64,000 nucleotides of DNA, from the NCBI GenBank assembly GCA_021292165.1, contig CM037879.1, positions 111,406,359 to 111,470,358 of the forward strand, given 5' to 3'. The notes under the pieces were generated by a model, which worked only from the letters and a program-made list of their open reading frames with translations, did not search any database and had not been told where the DNA came from. This DNA is from Shinisaurus crocodilurus (lineage: Eukaryota > Chordata > Lepidosauria > Squamata > Shinisauridae). The position numbers and the translations under genes were made by a program. The stretch's first letter is position 1; each line of letters begins with the position of its first letter. This document shows, piece after piece, positions 21,728 through 34,100 of this stretch.

Positions 21728-22117
21728 ATGGGCTCGGCCACGCTCCTCCTGCTACTCGGCGTCCTGCTGGGCCTCTGCGCCGGGGAGAGTCTCTTTCCTA
21801 GCGAAGGCTTCTTCCTGCAAAGCGGATGGGAAGGGATGACTTTGGGAGGCCAGCGCCGCGCCCCTTCTCTGTCCTTGGAAGTGCTGGAGGCGGCGGCGGC
21901 GGACCTATCTTCGCCGGGCTCGAGGATCGTGGGGAACCTGCTGGAGTCGCAGCTTGACCCGGTCTGCAGGGAGCTCTTGACGGGGTTCGTCAACAGCAGC
22001 ATCATGCTGACCGGTTGCTTAGTGCGGAACGCCCGGCCTGTGACGCTCTGCCAGAACTGCTACCCCCAGTTCCGGGAACTCACGGAGCGGTTCGAGAACA
22101 TCTCCGCCGCCGTGGGG
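21728..22117 (+). CDS. OSTM1: OSTM1 coding exon 1
   Basis: Encodes residues 1-130: the signal peptide ([19 protein letters not shown]), a variable N-terminal segment, and the start of the conserved luminal domain ([36 protein letters not shown]). The ATG was chosen because it is the first in this frame with a strong context and opens directly on a signal peptide. The donor is GGG|GTGCGT in phase 0. The GT six bases upstream would remove two codons that align with the family, so 22117 is preferred. Confidence 0.93.
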
Positions 22118-25100
22118 GTGCGTGGGCTTCTTTCTTTGAATGTTGAGCCTCGCCTTACTTTCCTTTCGCTGGAGGAGAAAAGGGGCGCAGGCAGGCAGGC
22201 TAGCCAAATCAAAGATTCACTTCTCTCCCAGTTCAGCTTGTATTTCTAATAAAGCAACAAAGAGCCTTGCGGAACGTTACCGATTAACAAATCAAATGTA
22301 TTCTGGTGTAAGCTTTCGTGAGCTACAGTCCATGTCCATCAAAATGCATCGGATGGAGTGGACTCTTCTATTCCACGAAATCTTCTGCTATAATATATTT
22401 GCTAGCCTCTTTAAGGTGCCACAAGGCTCCTTGTTTTTGTTGCTACCGACTTAACAAGGCTATCCTTCTGGAAACTGTATTTCTGATGTGTTGGAGGAAG
22501 GAGGGATGCCTATTATGTTCTGTTAAGCTATCAGTGTCTGGGTTCAGATTCTGTCCTGTCTAGAAGCAAGTTCCCAAAATGAAAGTTGTCAGAAGCTGTA
22601 GTAATGGGGAAGTATTCTTAAGGTGCAGTCCTATGCATGTTTAGACAGATAAAGTCCTATAATTCCCAGCATTCCCCAGCCAGCATGCTGGGAGTTGTAG
22701 GACTTTTTTTGTCTAAACATGCATAGAATTGCACCCTTAGCCACTCTGTGTTCTCTCTGTCAGCTGTGGGATAGAACCAGAGGCCTGTTTTCTGCAAATG
22801 GCAGGGGAAGGAGGGAGAGGGAACTGGTGGAAGAAATGGGTGAGGGCCACAGCAGTCCTACCCATAGTTAACCTGCAATTAGTAGGTTACCATCCTGATC
22901 TGGGGTTGAATAATCAAAAAGGCTGAGGAATGTGCCCAGCATGCACTGTGGCAAATTGTGGATTAATCCATGATTTGCTGCCATTACATGTGAACTGGGT
23001 CTCTGATTAGACCAGTCATTGCATTAGATCAGCAAGAACTTGAAATAAGAGATGTCTTCTTGTGGCTGGAAAATAAGTATGGTTCTGACTAATTTCATTA
23101 CACTGGAGTTCAGTCAGTCACATGTGGCTTAAAATCAGTTCACTGGGAATAGAAATGCATGGAAAACGTTGATTTAGAACAGTATACTCTGTTGTGTTTG
23201 CAGTCTGTATCTTCTGCTGTCAGCCCAAAGGGTTTGACCTCTTCAATGGAAGGCAAATCTTAGTGACTCCGATTTAAAATGGGGTATAGCCCCTGATTTG
23301 TGGATGAGGAAAGGCAAGTTCACAGCTGACTGTAAGGCCATATTTGTACAATATTACAAAGAACCTGCAGTAAGAAAAGGCATAGGGTACAGTCCTGAGA
23401 CGACTGTACCACTGTAGAATATTTTATTTTGTTTTATTTAATTTATACCCTGTCCATACAACTACAAGATTTCCCAGGGTAGTTAACAAATACATAATAA
23501 AACAGAGGTGGCCACAAGGTAGCTCTGAATCTATTGGTAAATCTGAGTGATTTGCAGTAGATCAGCAAGAATGTTTGATTCCCAACTATTTAGCAATAGT
23601 ACCAACAAAATGAAACTCTTCCTGCCCTATCGTCCTAAATTATATTTCTGAAATGAAAGCTTGGGGAAATGACTGGATTTTTGTGTAGAAGGATTGTGAA
23701 CTCCATTCAGTTATGGTACTCAAAACAAAGTCCTAGGTCCAGAATTCTTTAATCCAAAGGTTGGTGGATCTTGGTGGATGTTTGTTTAGGAAAAAACAAA
23801 GTAGATCTAGCCCACTCCTGAAATAAAATATAACAATAAAACCTAAAATTTGCAATAAGTAACAAAAATACACCCCAAAAAATGGACAACAGCAAAAGAT
23901 ACAACAGCCATAAATTCTCATTTAAATGCTGAAAGATTTTTTTAAAAAATCCACTTCAATGCCTGAAAAATAGAAATGTTTTCACATGGCACCTAAGTGA
24001 CAACAGTGTAGGCGCTAGGTGTGGTTTCCTGGGGAGGACATTTCAAAGAGTCAGGGAGCCACCACTGAATAATCTCTCCTGTCACATCTTTGAAGTAGAG
24101 GAGGCCCAGAGGAGAGTTTCAGATAATGGTGATCAGGTGAGCTGGTACAGGAGAACGCGATCCAGCTAATACAAGTGGGCAGTCACAAGTTTGAATGTTG
24201 CCCAAATCAAGAACTCTAGAAATACAGCATTTCAGGTACAGCCTCACATCCGAAAAATTACTTTTGTATCTTCCCACACTTACTCCTACTTGAACCCAGG
24301 AAACTTTTTTGTTTGTTTTTGTTTACAGGATTTATACCCTATTTTTTGTCATGTGTTTTCGTGAATAACTATAAAATAAAAGCATGAAAAAAACGCCAAA
24401 AGATAAAATGACAAGATTAAAAAAGCAACAATAACCGGCACCTGTAAAAAGGTCCTAAATACCATTAAAAGCCTTTGAGGACAGTACAGATTTTGCCTAG
24501 AAGGGGAAAAGTAGCAATCAAGGTAGTGGTTCTGCTTGCGTGTTTACAGCTGATTCAAGAAGATGGTGCTGGGGGTTTATTGCTCTGCCCTATGGCAATA
24601 AGGCCTAGGGATGTGTGAGGAATCCGATGGGTGAAAATCCAATGGATTTTCACAATTCGGCCCCCCAGATTCCGGTTCGCCCAGGCCTATGCAAGTCAAG
24701 CCAGCTCACAAATTCATGTCTCTAATACAGGCCACAATTTCTGCATTTAAAAACCAACAATGCTAAAGGAATTTGCATAAATTTACACAATTTTCACAAA
24801 TCGGCACCTGAAAAGCACATGGATCTAGCCTGTTTCGCATAAAATCAGCCAAATTGCACAAATTGGCACCTGAAAAGCACATGGTCCTTGCGCGATTTGT
24901 GTAGATCAGCTGATTTTATGCAAAAGAAGCTAGATCCACATGGTGTTTGGGTGCCGACTTCCGCAAAGCATGCAAAATACCGCTATTTGTGCAAATGGTG
25001 CAAATTTCCTTTGCATTTTAAAAAAGTGCAAACCGCGACCTGTCAGATGGAAATCCGCGGGACCCCCACTGACTTAGCCTGCTTCAGATCATTGGATTGG

Positions 25101-28100
25101 AAGTGAGCAGTAAGTCCATTGAGCTCAAACAAACTGGACTTCCCAGCATCAGCACATCCCTATGTTGGGTGCCATAATGCTTAATTTTATCTCCCATGCT
25201 CTTCAACATCTACATGAAACTACTGGGAGAAGTTATCCGAGGATCTGGGCTGAGGTGTCACCAGTATGTGGATAATACCTAGTTTTACCTCTCCTTTTCA
25301 TCTAATACAGGTGAGGCAGTTGATCTGAACCAGTGCTTGGGCAGGGTAATGGACTGGATGAGGACCAATAAACTGAGACTCAATCCAGATAAGATGGAGA
25401 TACTGTTTGTGGGTAGTTTGTCTGTCTGGCAGAGTGGTGTTTTCACAATTCGGCCTTGTGAGAACTTGGCTGGGGTTCCAAAGCTTACCCAGCAAGGAAC
25501 TCCCAGTCCCACAGACGGAAACAGGAAATAACAGTAGGTAATAAAGATTAAGGAGTTTATTTGTAAGACCCAATTACATGGAATTAAGGCAATCAATGCA
25601 GGCATCTCTTACGCAGAAGAGATGATTCTGTCTCATGACATCATTGCAGATACAAGTCCAAGACCCAAGCAGGTCTCAAGTTCTAAGATGTGTGAATGAA
25701 GATGAAGTTGAAGTGAAGTGACTGTGATGTGATGTGACAACATGTTGACTTACCCCAACCTGTACCTATAAATAGGATATTATTCACCAATTATATAACC
25801 TGTTGTTCACAACATGTTGTCTCCAACTTGTCCCATGATTCTGACTCATAGACCCCCTTGTGACTATCAGGAGACTTTGTGTACTCCATGTCAGGTGACA
25901 ATCTCGTTCTGCCCACCATGCAAAACCTAACAGTTCTGGCTTGGAGCACCTTTTATCAGCATAGGCTGATATACCAGCTATGACCCTATCTGGACAGAGA
26001 TAGGCTTGCAACAGTTATTCATGCTCTAGGAACCAGTGATGTGGGTTTTCTGGAAAATTTTGAATTAGAAGACTTTCCAATTCAAATCAGGGCCTTTTGC
26101 ATAGGGTTATTTGCATAAGAACATTTTCAGTTTGCATCGTAAAATGTTCTGATGCCCTAGCCTAGACGCAGGGGTAGGCAACTTGTGGCCTTCCAGATGT
26201 TTTGGCCTATTTATTTATTTATTATATTTATACCCCGCCTTTTTCCCTGTAAGGAACCCAAGGCGGCTTACATAGTCCTCCTCCTCTCCATGTTATCCTC
26301 ACAACAACCCTGTGAGGTAGGTTTGGCTGAGAGTCAGTGACTGGCCCAAAGTCACCCAGTGAGTTTCATGGCCGAGCGGGGACTAGAACCCGGATCTCCT
26401 GAGTCCCAGTCTAACACTCTAACCACTACGCCACACTGGCTCTCAACTGCAACTGCCATCATCCCTCACCATTTATTATGCTGGCTAGAGCTGATGAGAG
26501 CTGTAGGCCAAAACATTTGGAGGGCCACAAGTTGCCTACCCCTGCATAGGCCCACCGCTGCCTTAGAGAGATCTAATTTAGCATGTTTATTTTACTTACA
26601 TTTAGTAAATGACAAAACTAAAAAAAAAAAAGAAGTACCCTGTGTTCTTTTTGTGTCAAAATACACCACAAGTATTTGACCTGAAATATTTGGGGGGGGG
26701 GGGGAATTAAAGCATGCTTACTGTGATTTAAATGTTATATTATGTTGAATTTTGTATTGGCATACTTGTAAAAATGTAAAGGCGATAGCATACACTTACC
26801 TCATGCCGTTTAAATTTAGGGAAAAAGGAAGGTACTGAAAACTGTTGACACATTAATTTTAGCAACTGAAAGAAATGTCCATGATATGCTGATAACTGCT
26901 CATCTATTTCAGCAGAGTTCAACTTTCTTCCACTAAGCTGGGGTAGCTTCAGTTTTGCGGTCACTATTTATTAGTTCCATTTCACTCTGAGACATAGGTA
27001 CATGGATTTCATTGGCATATGTGTATGCCCGGGATAATCACCTCAAAAGCTTTAATTATAACTTTGAAACTGCCAAGCTTGCCTAATGTTGTATTTGCAA
27101 TTGACATATATTCATTTTTACTAATGAATTTATGAAACAGAAAATTTTCCACAGAAAAATAAAGCAGTGGAATTTTTTCCGCCCCATATCACTGCGAGTA
27201 ACTTCCTGTTTGGATTATCGCAGTGCATTATACATAACTGCCTTGTTGGGGTTGGAGTAATATGTCCGTCTGTGTGCTAGCCAGAACTAAATGAATCTTC
27301 GGCCTTCCACACACAGCAGCAGAGTTCCCCCTCCCCCCCCACAGCAGTTCGCTTCAGCCTTCCCAGCTGCATTTCATTTAAGGACCCAGGAATCACACTG
27401 TAGCCAAAAACAGTTCTATTCTAACTGTTTTATTAACTTATAACAAAGTGTCACTACAGGTTACATCTCCTTTACATTCCATATACAGAGTCCATGTGCA
27501 GAGTACAAATCCTTAACGGTACATCCAGCTTGGCAAAAGCATGTGCAGCTCAAAACCATAAAAGCATGATACATATGGCCGAAGCCTGGCCACGACATGT
27601 CATTAGCTTATTTACATCACATGACAATCTTGTCCCACAGCAAACCATTCTCACGCCTAGCAAGGCCACAGGTAAGAATAGCTTCGTAAACACAGCCATG
27701 TATTGGTTTCTCCTGTCTGGAAACTTTCCAGATAAGCAGTAAAAAACCACCACTGCAACATAATCAAAACATAAGCATCACAGCAAGCTAATTTTGCTTC
27801 ACACACCAACATGCCTTTGAAAATGATCTGGCAACTTCAGCTAGTCCAAAAGAGAGCGGCTAGATTGTTAATGGGGAGTGGCTGATACAATCATATTAGT
27901 CCTCTGCCATCTGCACTGGCTGCCAGTTTGTTTTTGGCCCATTCAGAGTGCAGGTTTTAACTTTTAAAGTTCTAAACTGTTTGCAGCTGGTTTACCCGAA
28001 GGAACGTCTTCTCCCATATTTACCTACCCAGATGCTGAGGCTTCACTGAAAGGGCCCTCCTTCTTGTATTCACCTACCTCACCTCATTTGGCAGGGACAT

Positions 28101-31100
28101 CTGGAGAAGGGCCTTAGGTGAAATGAGGTGAGGTGGGTGACTACAAGAGGGAGGGTCTTTTCAGTGGTGGCACCCTGTCTGGAATGCATGCTCGGGAGAG
28201 GCTTGCCTAGTATATTACGGTCTTTTAAGCACCAGGTGAAGACCTTTTTATTCTCCCAGGCATTTTAGGTATCTTTAGTACTTTTATATCTGTGCACTGT
28301 TTTACCCCTGTTGCTGGTTTTATTTTTGGCTTTATTGTGTTCTGCTGCTGTTTTTCTTCTATTTTTATCTGACTTTTTAATTGCTACTTTGTATTTTATG
28401 TTTTTAATTTGTATGCTACCCAGAGAAGTTAGTTTGTTGTGCTATTACTTTTTTTTTTATCATCATCAAGGCAAACATACCTGGGAGAGACTTCTGGAGT
28501 TTGGGGGTGGGGGGAGACGGAGAAAAGTCCACACGGGCTTATGCTGGCTCAACTTGTCTGAGTGTGGAAAGCTAAGCAGGGTCAGGCCTGGTTATTATTT
28601 GGATGGGAGACCCCTCCTCTAGTTTCCTGCATTGAGCAGGGGGTTGGACTCGATAGCCTTGTAGGCTCCTTCCAACTCTATGATCTATGAATGTCTATGT
28701 GTCAAGCGATCACGGGGTTTAAGAGATTTTGCCTATGCACTATTCCCATATTTATTCCTGCTTGGGCGATGAATCCCGACATACGTATCTGGAGGAACCC
28801 CTTTCACAATCACATTGTGATGCTTTGAAAGAACCTTAGCTGATCCCAAGCGCCTCCCTGCTGCTGCTGCTGCCGCTGCCGCCGCCGCCGTCACTACTAG
28901 TCCAGCCTCTGAGCCGCGCCTTCCTCCTCCCTTCCTTTCACTTGCTCTTTGCTTTCCACTGTCACCAGGGCCTGGCAGGGCGAGAGACGACGAGGAGGAG
29001 GAGGAAGCGGTTAGGGAGGGGAGCGCAGCCGAGGGAGAAGAAGCAGAATCAAAACAAGCGAGACCCGCCTTTCCCCTGGCTTGCACTTCTTCCCATGGCC
29101 AGGCGGCTGTGGTGTGTGTGCGTGACGAGCCCGTTGTGTGTGAGGGGGAGGGGGAAGCTGACTCCTCCGCCTGACAATGGAGCTGCAATAAGCCGGGGTT
29201 GGTGGTGGTGGTGGTGGTAGCACCAGCGGCGGTGGCAGCAAGCAAGAGGTGGCAGCATCAAGCGCCTTCTCCGCCGTTGCGTCCTGCTCCTCAAACTTCC
29301 CGCTGCCACCGCCACCACAACCTCCTCCTCCTCCCTTGGCGATGCCGAACCAGAAGAGTAACAAGGACAAGAAGAACAAGTGCGCTAACAGCAGCGGGGA
29401 CGAGCAGGAAAATGGAGCCCTGGCCATCGCAGCCGTCGGAGGAGGAAAGCGCATGGGATGACGTCAGCGTTATAATCCCGTGAGCTTTCCTCCTCCAACG
29501 GCTGTGGAAGAGTTGCGCGAGAAGGAGATCCTCCTCACGCGAGCAACCACTATACCACCAACGATTGGCCACCGGGCCGGATAAAAAGAGAAGGTGGGCC
29601 GGATGTGGCCCGCGGGCCATAGTTTGAGGACCCCTGGTGTAGGTGCTGGAATTCAGAGGTTTGGTTTCCTGAGTTCTATCCAACCCTATGATGCTGTGTT
29701 TCTTTAGGGATTTTCTTCTAAGTTCTGTGGCATTCTTGGAGTTAAAACAATCTGTGCAAAGGTGGTCATGTATCTCCTGCTGGGTGAAATAAATTAAACC
29801 TGATCATCTGTCCTTGACCTCTGTATACTGGTGCAGCTGAAGAACCTGTTTTTATGTGAGTGTTTAACAACATACTACTTTTTCTCCTCCTTTCAGAACT
29901 CTACTGAGAGTAACTGTGCCAAAAGTCTCTTGATGTCGGATAGACTCCAGATAGTTGTGCTCCTGTCTGGGTTTTTTACTGACACATGGGCGAAAGCAAA
30001 CTGTGCAAGTAAGTACTCCATTGGGCAACTTTCTTTCTTGCATTCTGCATAATTATCTGCATTGTGCATATTTACCAGACTGCTTGCTTTCAAGCTACTT
30101 ATGCTGGGAATAAATGGATCCTTACCATGTTTCTTCATTAGTATTTGAGTATGGGAACGGATGGGTTCCACGAATAGGTAAAGCATTTTCCTCCTTGTGC
30201 CCTTACCTTATACAAATACCACCTTATTTGGTGTTAGTGCTGATTCTGACCTGTAAAGCCAGGATCTGGGATCAGATATCTGGAGGACAGCCTACTCCCA
30301 CATGAGCAGCTGAGATCCTTATCGGAGGCCCTGTTCTAGATGCCCTTGCCTTGCCTGAGAGGTCAGGCAGATGGCAACTAAAGAGAGGGGCTTTTGTGTG
30401 TTGTACCCTGACTATCAAACTTCTTCCAAAAAGAGATCTGCCTATTCCATCACTGTTTTAGTTGCCAGACAAAGGACGTATTTGCACGGAACAGTAAGCC
30501 CCAAATGCTGGCTTATTCAACCGCAATGTGAACGAGCAGCATGTTTGTGCACACAGCATATTTTGTTCTCCCTTTGCTCGAGTGGGTAAACAAATCCAGC
30601 ATGGATAGCTTAGAATCTGAATCCAGAATTATGGTTAATGGCACTCAGAAAAGACAGGTTTTGTATGTCAACAACAAACCTTGGTTTAAAGCTGGCTTAT
30701 GGTCCTGGCTTGTTTGGGTGCAGTAAGCCATAATCTTGAGTTCAGACATCGCACTAAGCTATCCTTGCCTGTTTTCTTTACCCATTTGCATGAAGGGAGG
30801 GGTGAAGCAGGAGTGAACAGGCTGCACATACCAGCATGTTGTTCGTTCACATTGTGGCTTAATAAGCCAGAATTCATAGCTATCTGTTTTGTCCAAAGAT
30901 GATTAAAGTCTGTTCATTCAGATCTCTGATGGACAATTTCAAAGTATTATTCTGAGGTTAGTGTAGTTAGTGGGCTACTTTATAATAATTAATAACACAG
31001 TTGTGCTGATATTTGAAGAGACTGGGAACTAGTCACATTTACAATAAAATCTTTGAAGGAGGTTTATTGATACCAATGGTTTACTATGTTTTTATTTGAT

Positions 31101-34100
31101 TATGTTTTTTTATTTTCTGAACTTCTTGCAAACTGCTTTGGTTGTCTTCAGAAAGGTGTTACAGAAATACAATAAATACAGTTTAACTTATTGGTTGTGG
31201 GTTTCCTCTTTGTCTCTGTTACTGTTTTTTAAACTGCTGCCTAACCTGCCTTAGCCTTTTTGTGTTTGTTTTTGCCGGTCCTGTTAATTGTGCCTAATGG
31301 TAATTTGTTTTGTTTTTAACGGCTGTTTTTATGATGTTAACTATTTTGGATCCAACTTTTATGGGAGAAAGGTGATATACATGTCTCCCCCCCCCCCCCC
31401 CCAGTTATTCCTCAGGTTCTCCTTTCTACAATCTCTCTTGCTGTTGTTCTCTTGGGAAACTGGCCAAACCTAATCAACCTCAGCTCTGTTGTGGCTTGTG
31501 GTACTCGGCTCAGTTTCTTCCAAGGCAAGAGAGCCGTGTACAATCAATATGTATGGATTCGGTCTGAATGCCTCCACAGGTGTTTTTTTGTTTTTTTTGT
31601 TTTTTAACACATACAGTTTTCAGTTAACCTTATTCAGAATAACTTAGATCTTTGTCCATTTTAGCACCAAGGTGACTAAAACTGATTTAACTTGCGTCTT
31701 TTCTAAAGTGATGTCCAAAAGCTCTCCCCTAATAATAACAACAACTGTGGTCAGTAAATACAGGCTCCAAATTAATTCTAATCATGTGCGATACCTACAG
31801 TGCTGCATCAACAAAACAGATCCAGACAGTTCAGTAGGATCAGAATGAGTGCTTGGAATGCATGTGTGCAATCGGATGCGAATGCAGAAACCTGTTTCAT
31901 GGTCATTTCACAAAAGGTGTTGGGTAGCAAGCCTTAGGCAAAAAGAACTATGTAGTGGGGAGGAGCCGTGCCCAACATGAACCAGTAGACTCTTTGCTGG
32001 GCTCCCGAGCGGAAATTATCAAAAGCATAAATCACCCTAAAAAGAGAGAAATGTGAGTACAAATTTAATGATAATACTTATCGGAAGGGTTGAAGAAAAA
32101 GAAGGACTATTTAACAAGAATCCAAACTAAGCCCGTTTTTTTAAACTGTTTTTTTCTGACTGACTTATACCTCCACCTATGAGAACTCGAAGGGAAAAGT
32201 TAAGGGTAATAACTCAGTGGAAGAGAGAAAAAAATTACCCATCAGACCAGAGTTTATCTTGGTTAATCTGAAGTGCAGATTGAAGGGGCAGGATTGCAAC
32301 TTGAGATTGATAGTCAAATGGTCAAGGAGCACCTGATTACTCTGAACCAGTTTAAATCTCCAGGGCCTGATAAACTGCATCCTAGGGTAATAAAGGAACT
32401 GGCAGAAGAACTCTCAGAACCACTGTCTATTATCTTTGAGAAATCATGGCGGACAGGTGACTTGCCAGATGACTGGGGAAGGGAAAATGTTGTTCCAATC
32501 TTCAAAAAGGGCAAGAAGGAGGAACCTGGGAACTAGAGACCAGTCAGTCTGACATCAATCCCTGGGAAAATTTTGGAGCAGATTATAAAGAAGTCAGTCT
32601 GCAAGCACCTTGAAAACAATGCAGTGATTACTAGAAGAAAACATGGATTTGTCAAGAACAAATCCTGCCAGACCAATCTGATCTCATTTTTTGATCGGGT
32701 AACCTCCCTTGTGGACTGTGTGGGATTGCTGTGGACATAATATATGTGGACTTCAGCAAAGCTTTCGACAAAGTGCCTCATGACATCCTGATTAGCAAGC
32801 TAGCTAAAAGTGGGCTAGATGAAACAACTATCAGGTGGATCCACAATTGGCTATAAAATCGAACTCAAAAAGTGCTTATCAATGGTACCTTCTCAAACTG
32901 GGGAGAGGTAACGAGTGGGGTACCGCAGGGCTTGGTCCTGGGCCCAGTGCTCTTCAACATTTTTATTAATGACTTGGATGAGGAGGTGCAGGGAATGCTT
33001 ATCAAATTTGCAGATGACACAAAGTTGGGTGGAACAGCTAATACTCTGGAAGACAGAAACAAAATTCAAAGCGATCTCGATAGGCTGGAGTGCTGGGCCA
33101 AAAACAACAGAATGAACTTTAATAGGGATAAATGCCAAGTGCTGCACCTAGGGAAAGGAAACCAAATGCAGAGTTACAGAATGGGGGACACTTGGCTCAA
33201 CAATACTACAAGTGAGAAAGATCTTGGAATTGTTGTAGATCACAAACTGAATATGACCCAGCAATGTGATGTGGCTGCAAAGAAGGCAAATGCTATTTTG
33301 GGCTGCATTAATAGAAGTATAGCTTCCAAATCGCGTGAAGGGATATTTCCCCTTTAATCAGCATTGGTTAGGCCTCATCTTGAGTACTGCGTCCAGTTCT
33401 GGGCACCACACTTTAAAAAGGATGTAGACAGACTGGAGTGGGTTCAGAGGAGGGCAACAAGGATGATAAAGGGACTGGAAACAAGGCCCTATGAGGAGAG
33501 ACTGAAAGAACTGGGCATGTTTAGCCTTCAGAAGAGGAGACTGAGGGGAGATATGATAGCATTCTTCCAGTACTTGAAGGGATGTCACAAAGAGGAGGGC
33601 CAGGATTTCTTCTTGATCATCCCAGTTTGCAGGACATAGAATAATGGGCTCAAGTTACAGGAACCCAGATTCCACCTGAACATCAGGAAAAAAATCCTGA
33701 CTGTTAGAGCGATAAGACAATGGAACCAACTACCTAGGGAGGTGGTGAGCTCTCCCACTCTGGAGGCATTCAAAGTGCAGCTGGACAGCCATCTGTCGGG
33801 GATGCTTTGACCTGGATTCCTGCATTGAGCAGGGGGTTGGACTCGATGGCCTTGTGGGCCCCTTCCAACTCTACTTTTCTATGATTCTATGAGGTCATAG
33901 CTGAAACCATGATTGCAAATCAAAGCTCCAAGAGTGTACTAGAGAGTGAGAGAACGAAGGACCAAGGTGGTTCAAAATCCCAAATGGGAAGCAGATAAGC
34001 CCCAAAGCAGATAGGGACAAAGTGAACCAGAAATCAAGGGAAGAACTAGGAAGATGGTGCCTCAGAATCCCATGAAGACAATGGAACCAACTACCTAGGG

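Noticed and set aside
21547..22005. 152-residue minus-strand frame over OSTM1 exon 1
   Set aside because: The antisense shadow of a GC-rich first exon and its trinucleotide tract; no homology recognised.
22118..22249. OSTM1 exon 1 continuing past 22117 to a stop at 22247-22249
   Set aside because: The readthrough text does not match the family, whereas splicing at 22117 joins in phase to conserved exon 2 sequence.
28569..28612. Functional 5S rRNA gene
   Set aside because: Only the internal promoter part is preserved, and a CR1 tail replaces the 3' third; there is no 5S terminus or T-run terminator.
28733..29245. 170-residue minus-strand frame with Thr, Ser and Ala runs
   Set aside because: Built on the trinucleotide repeats of the GC-rich block; no recognisable domain.
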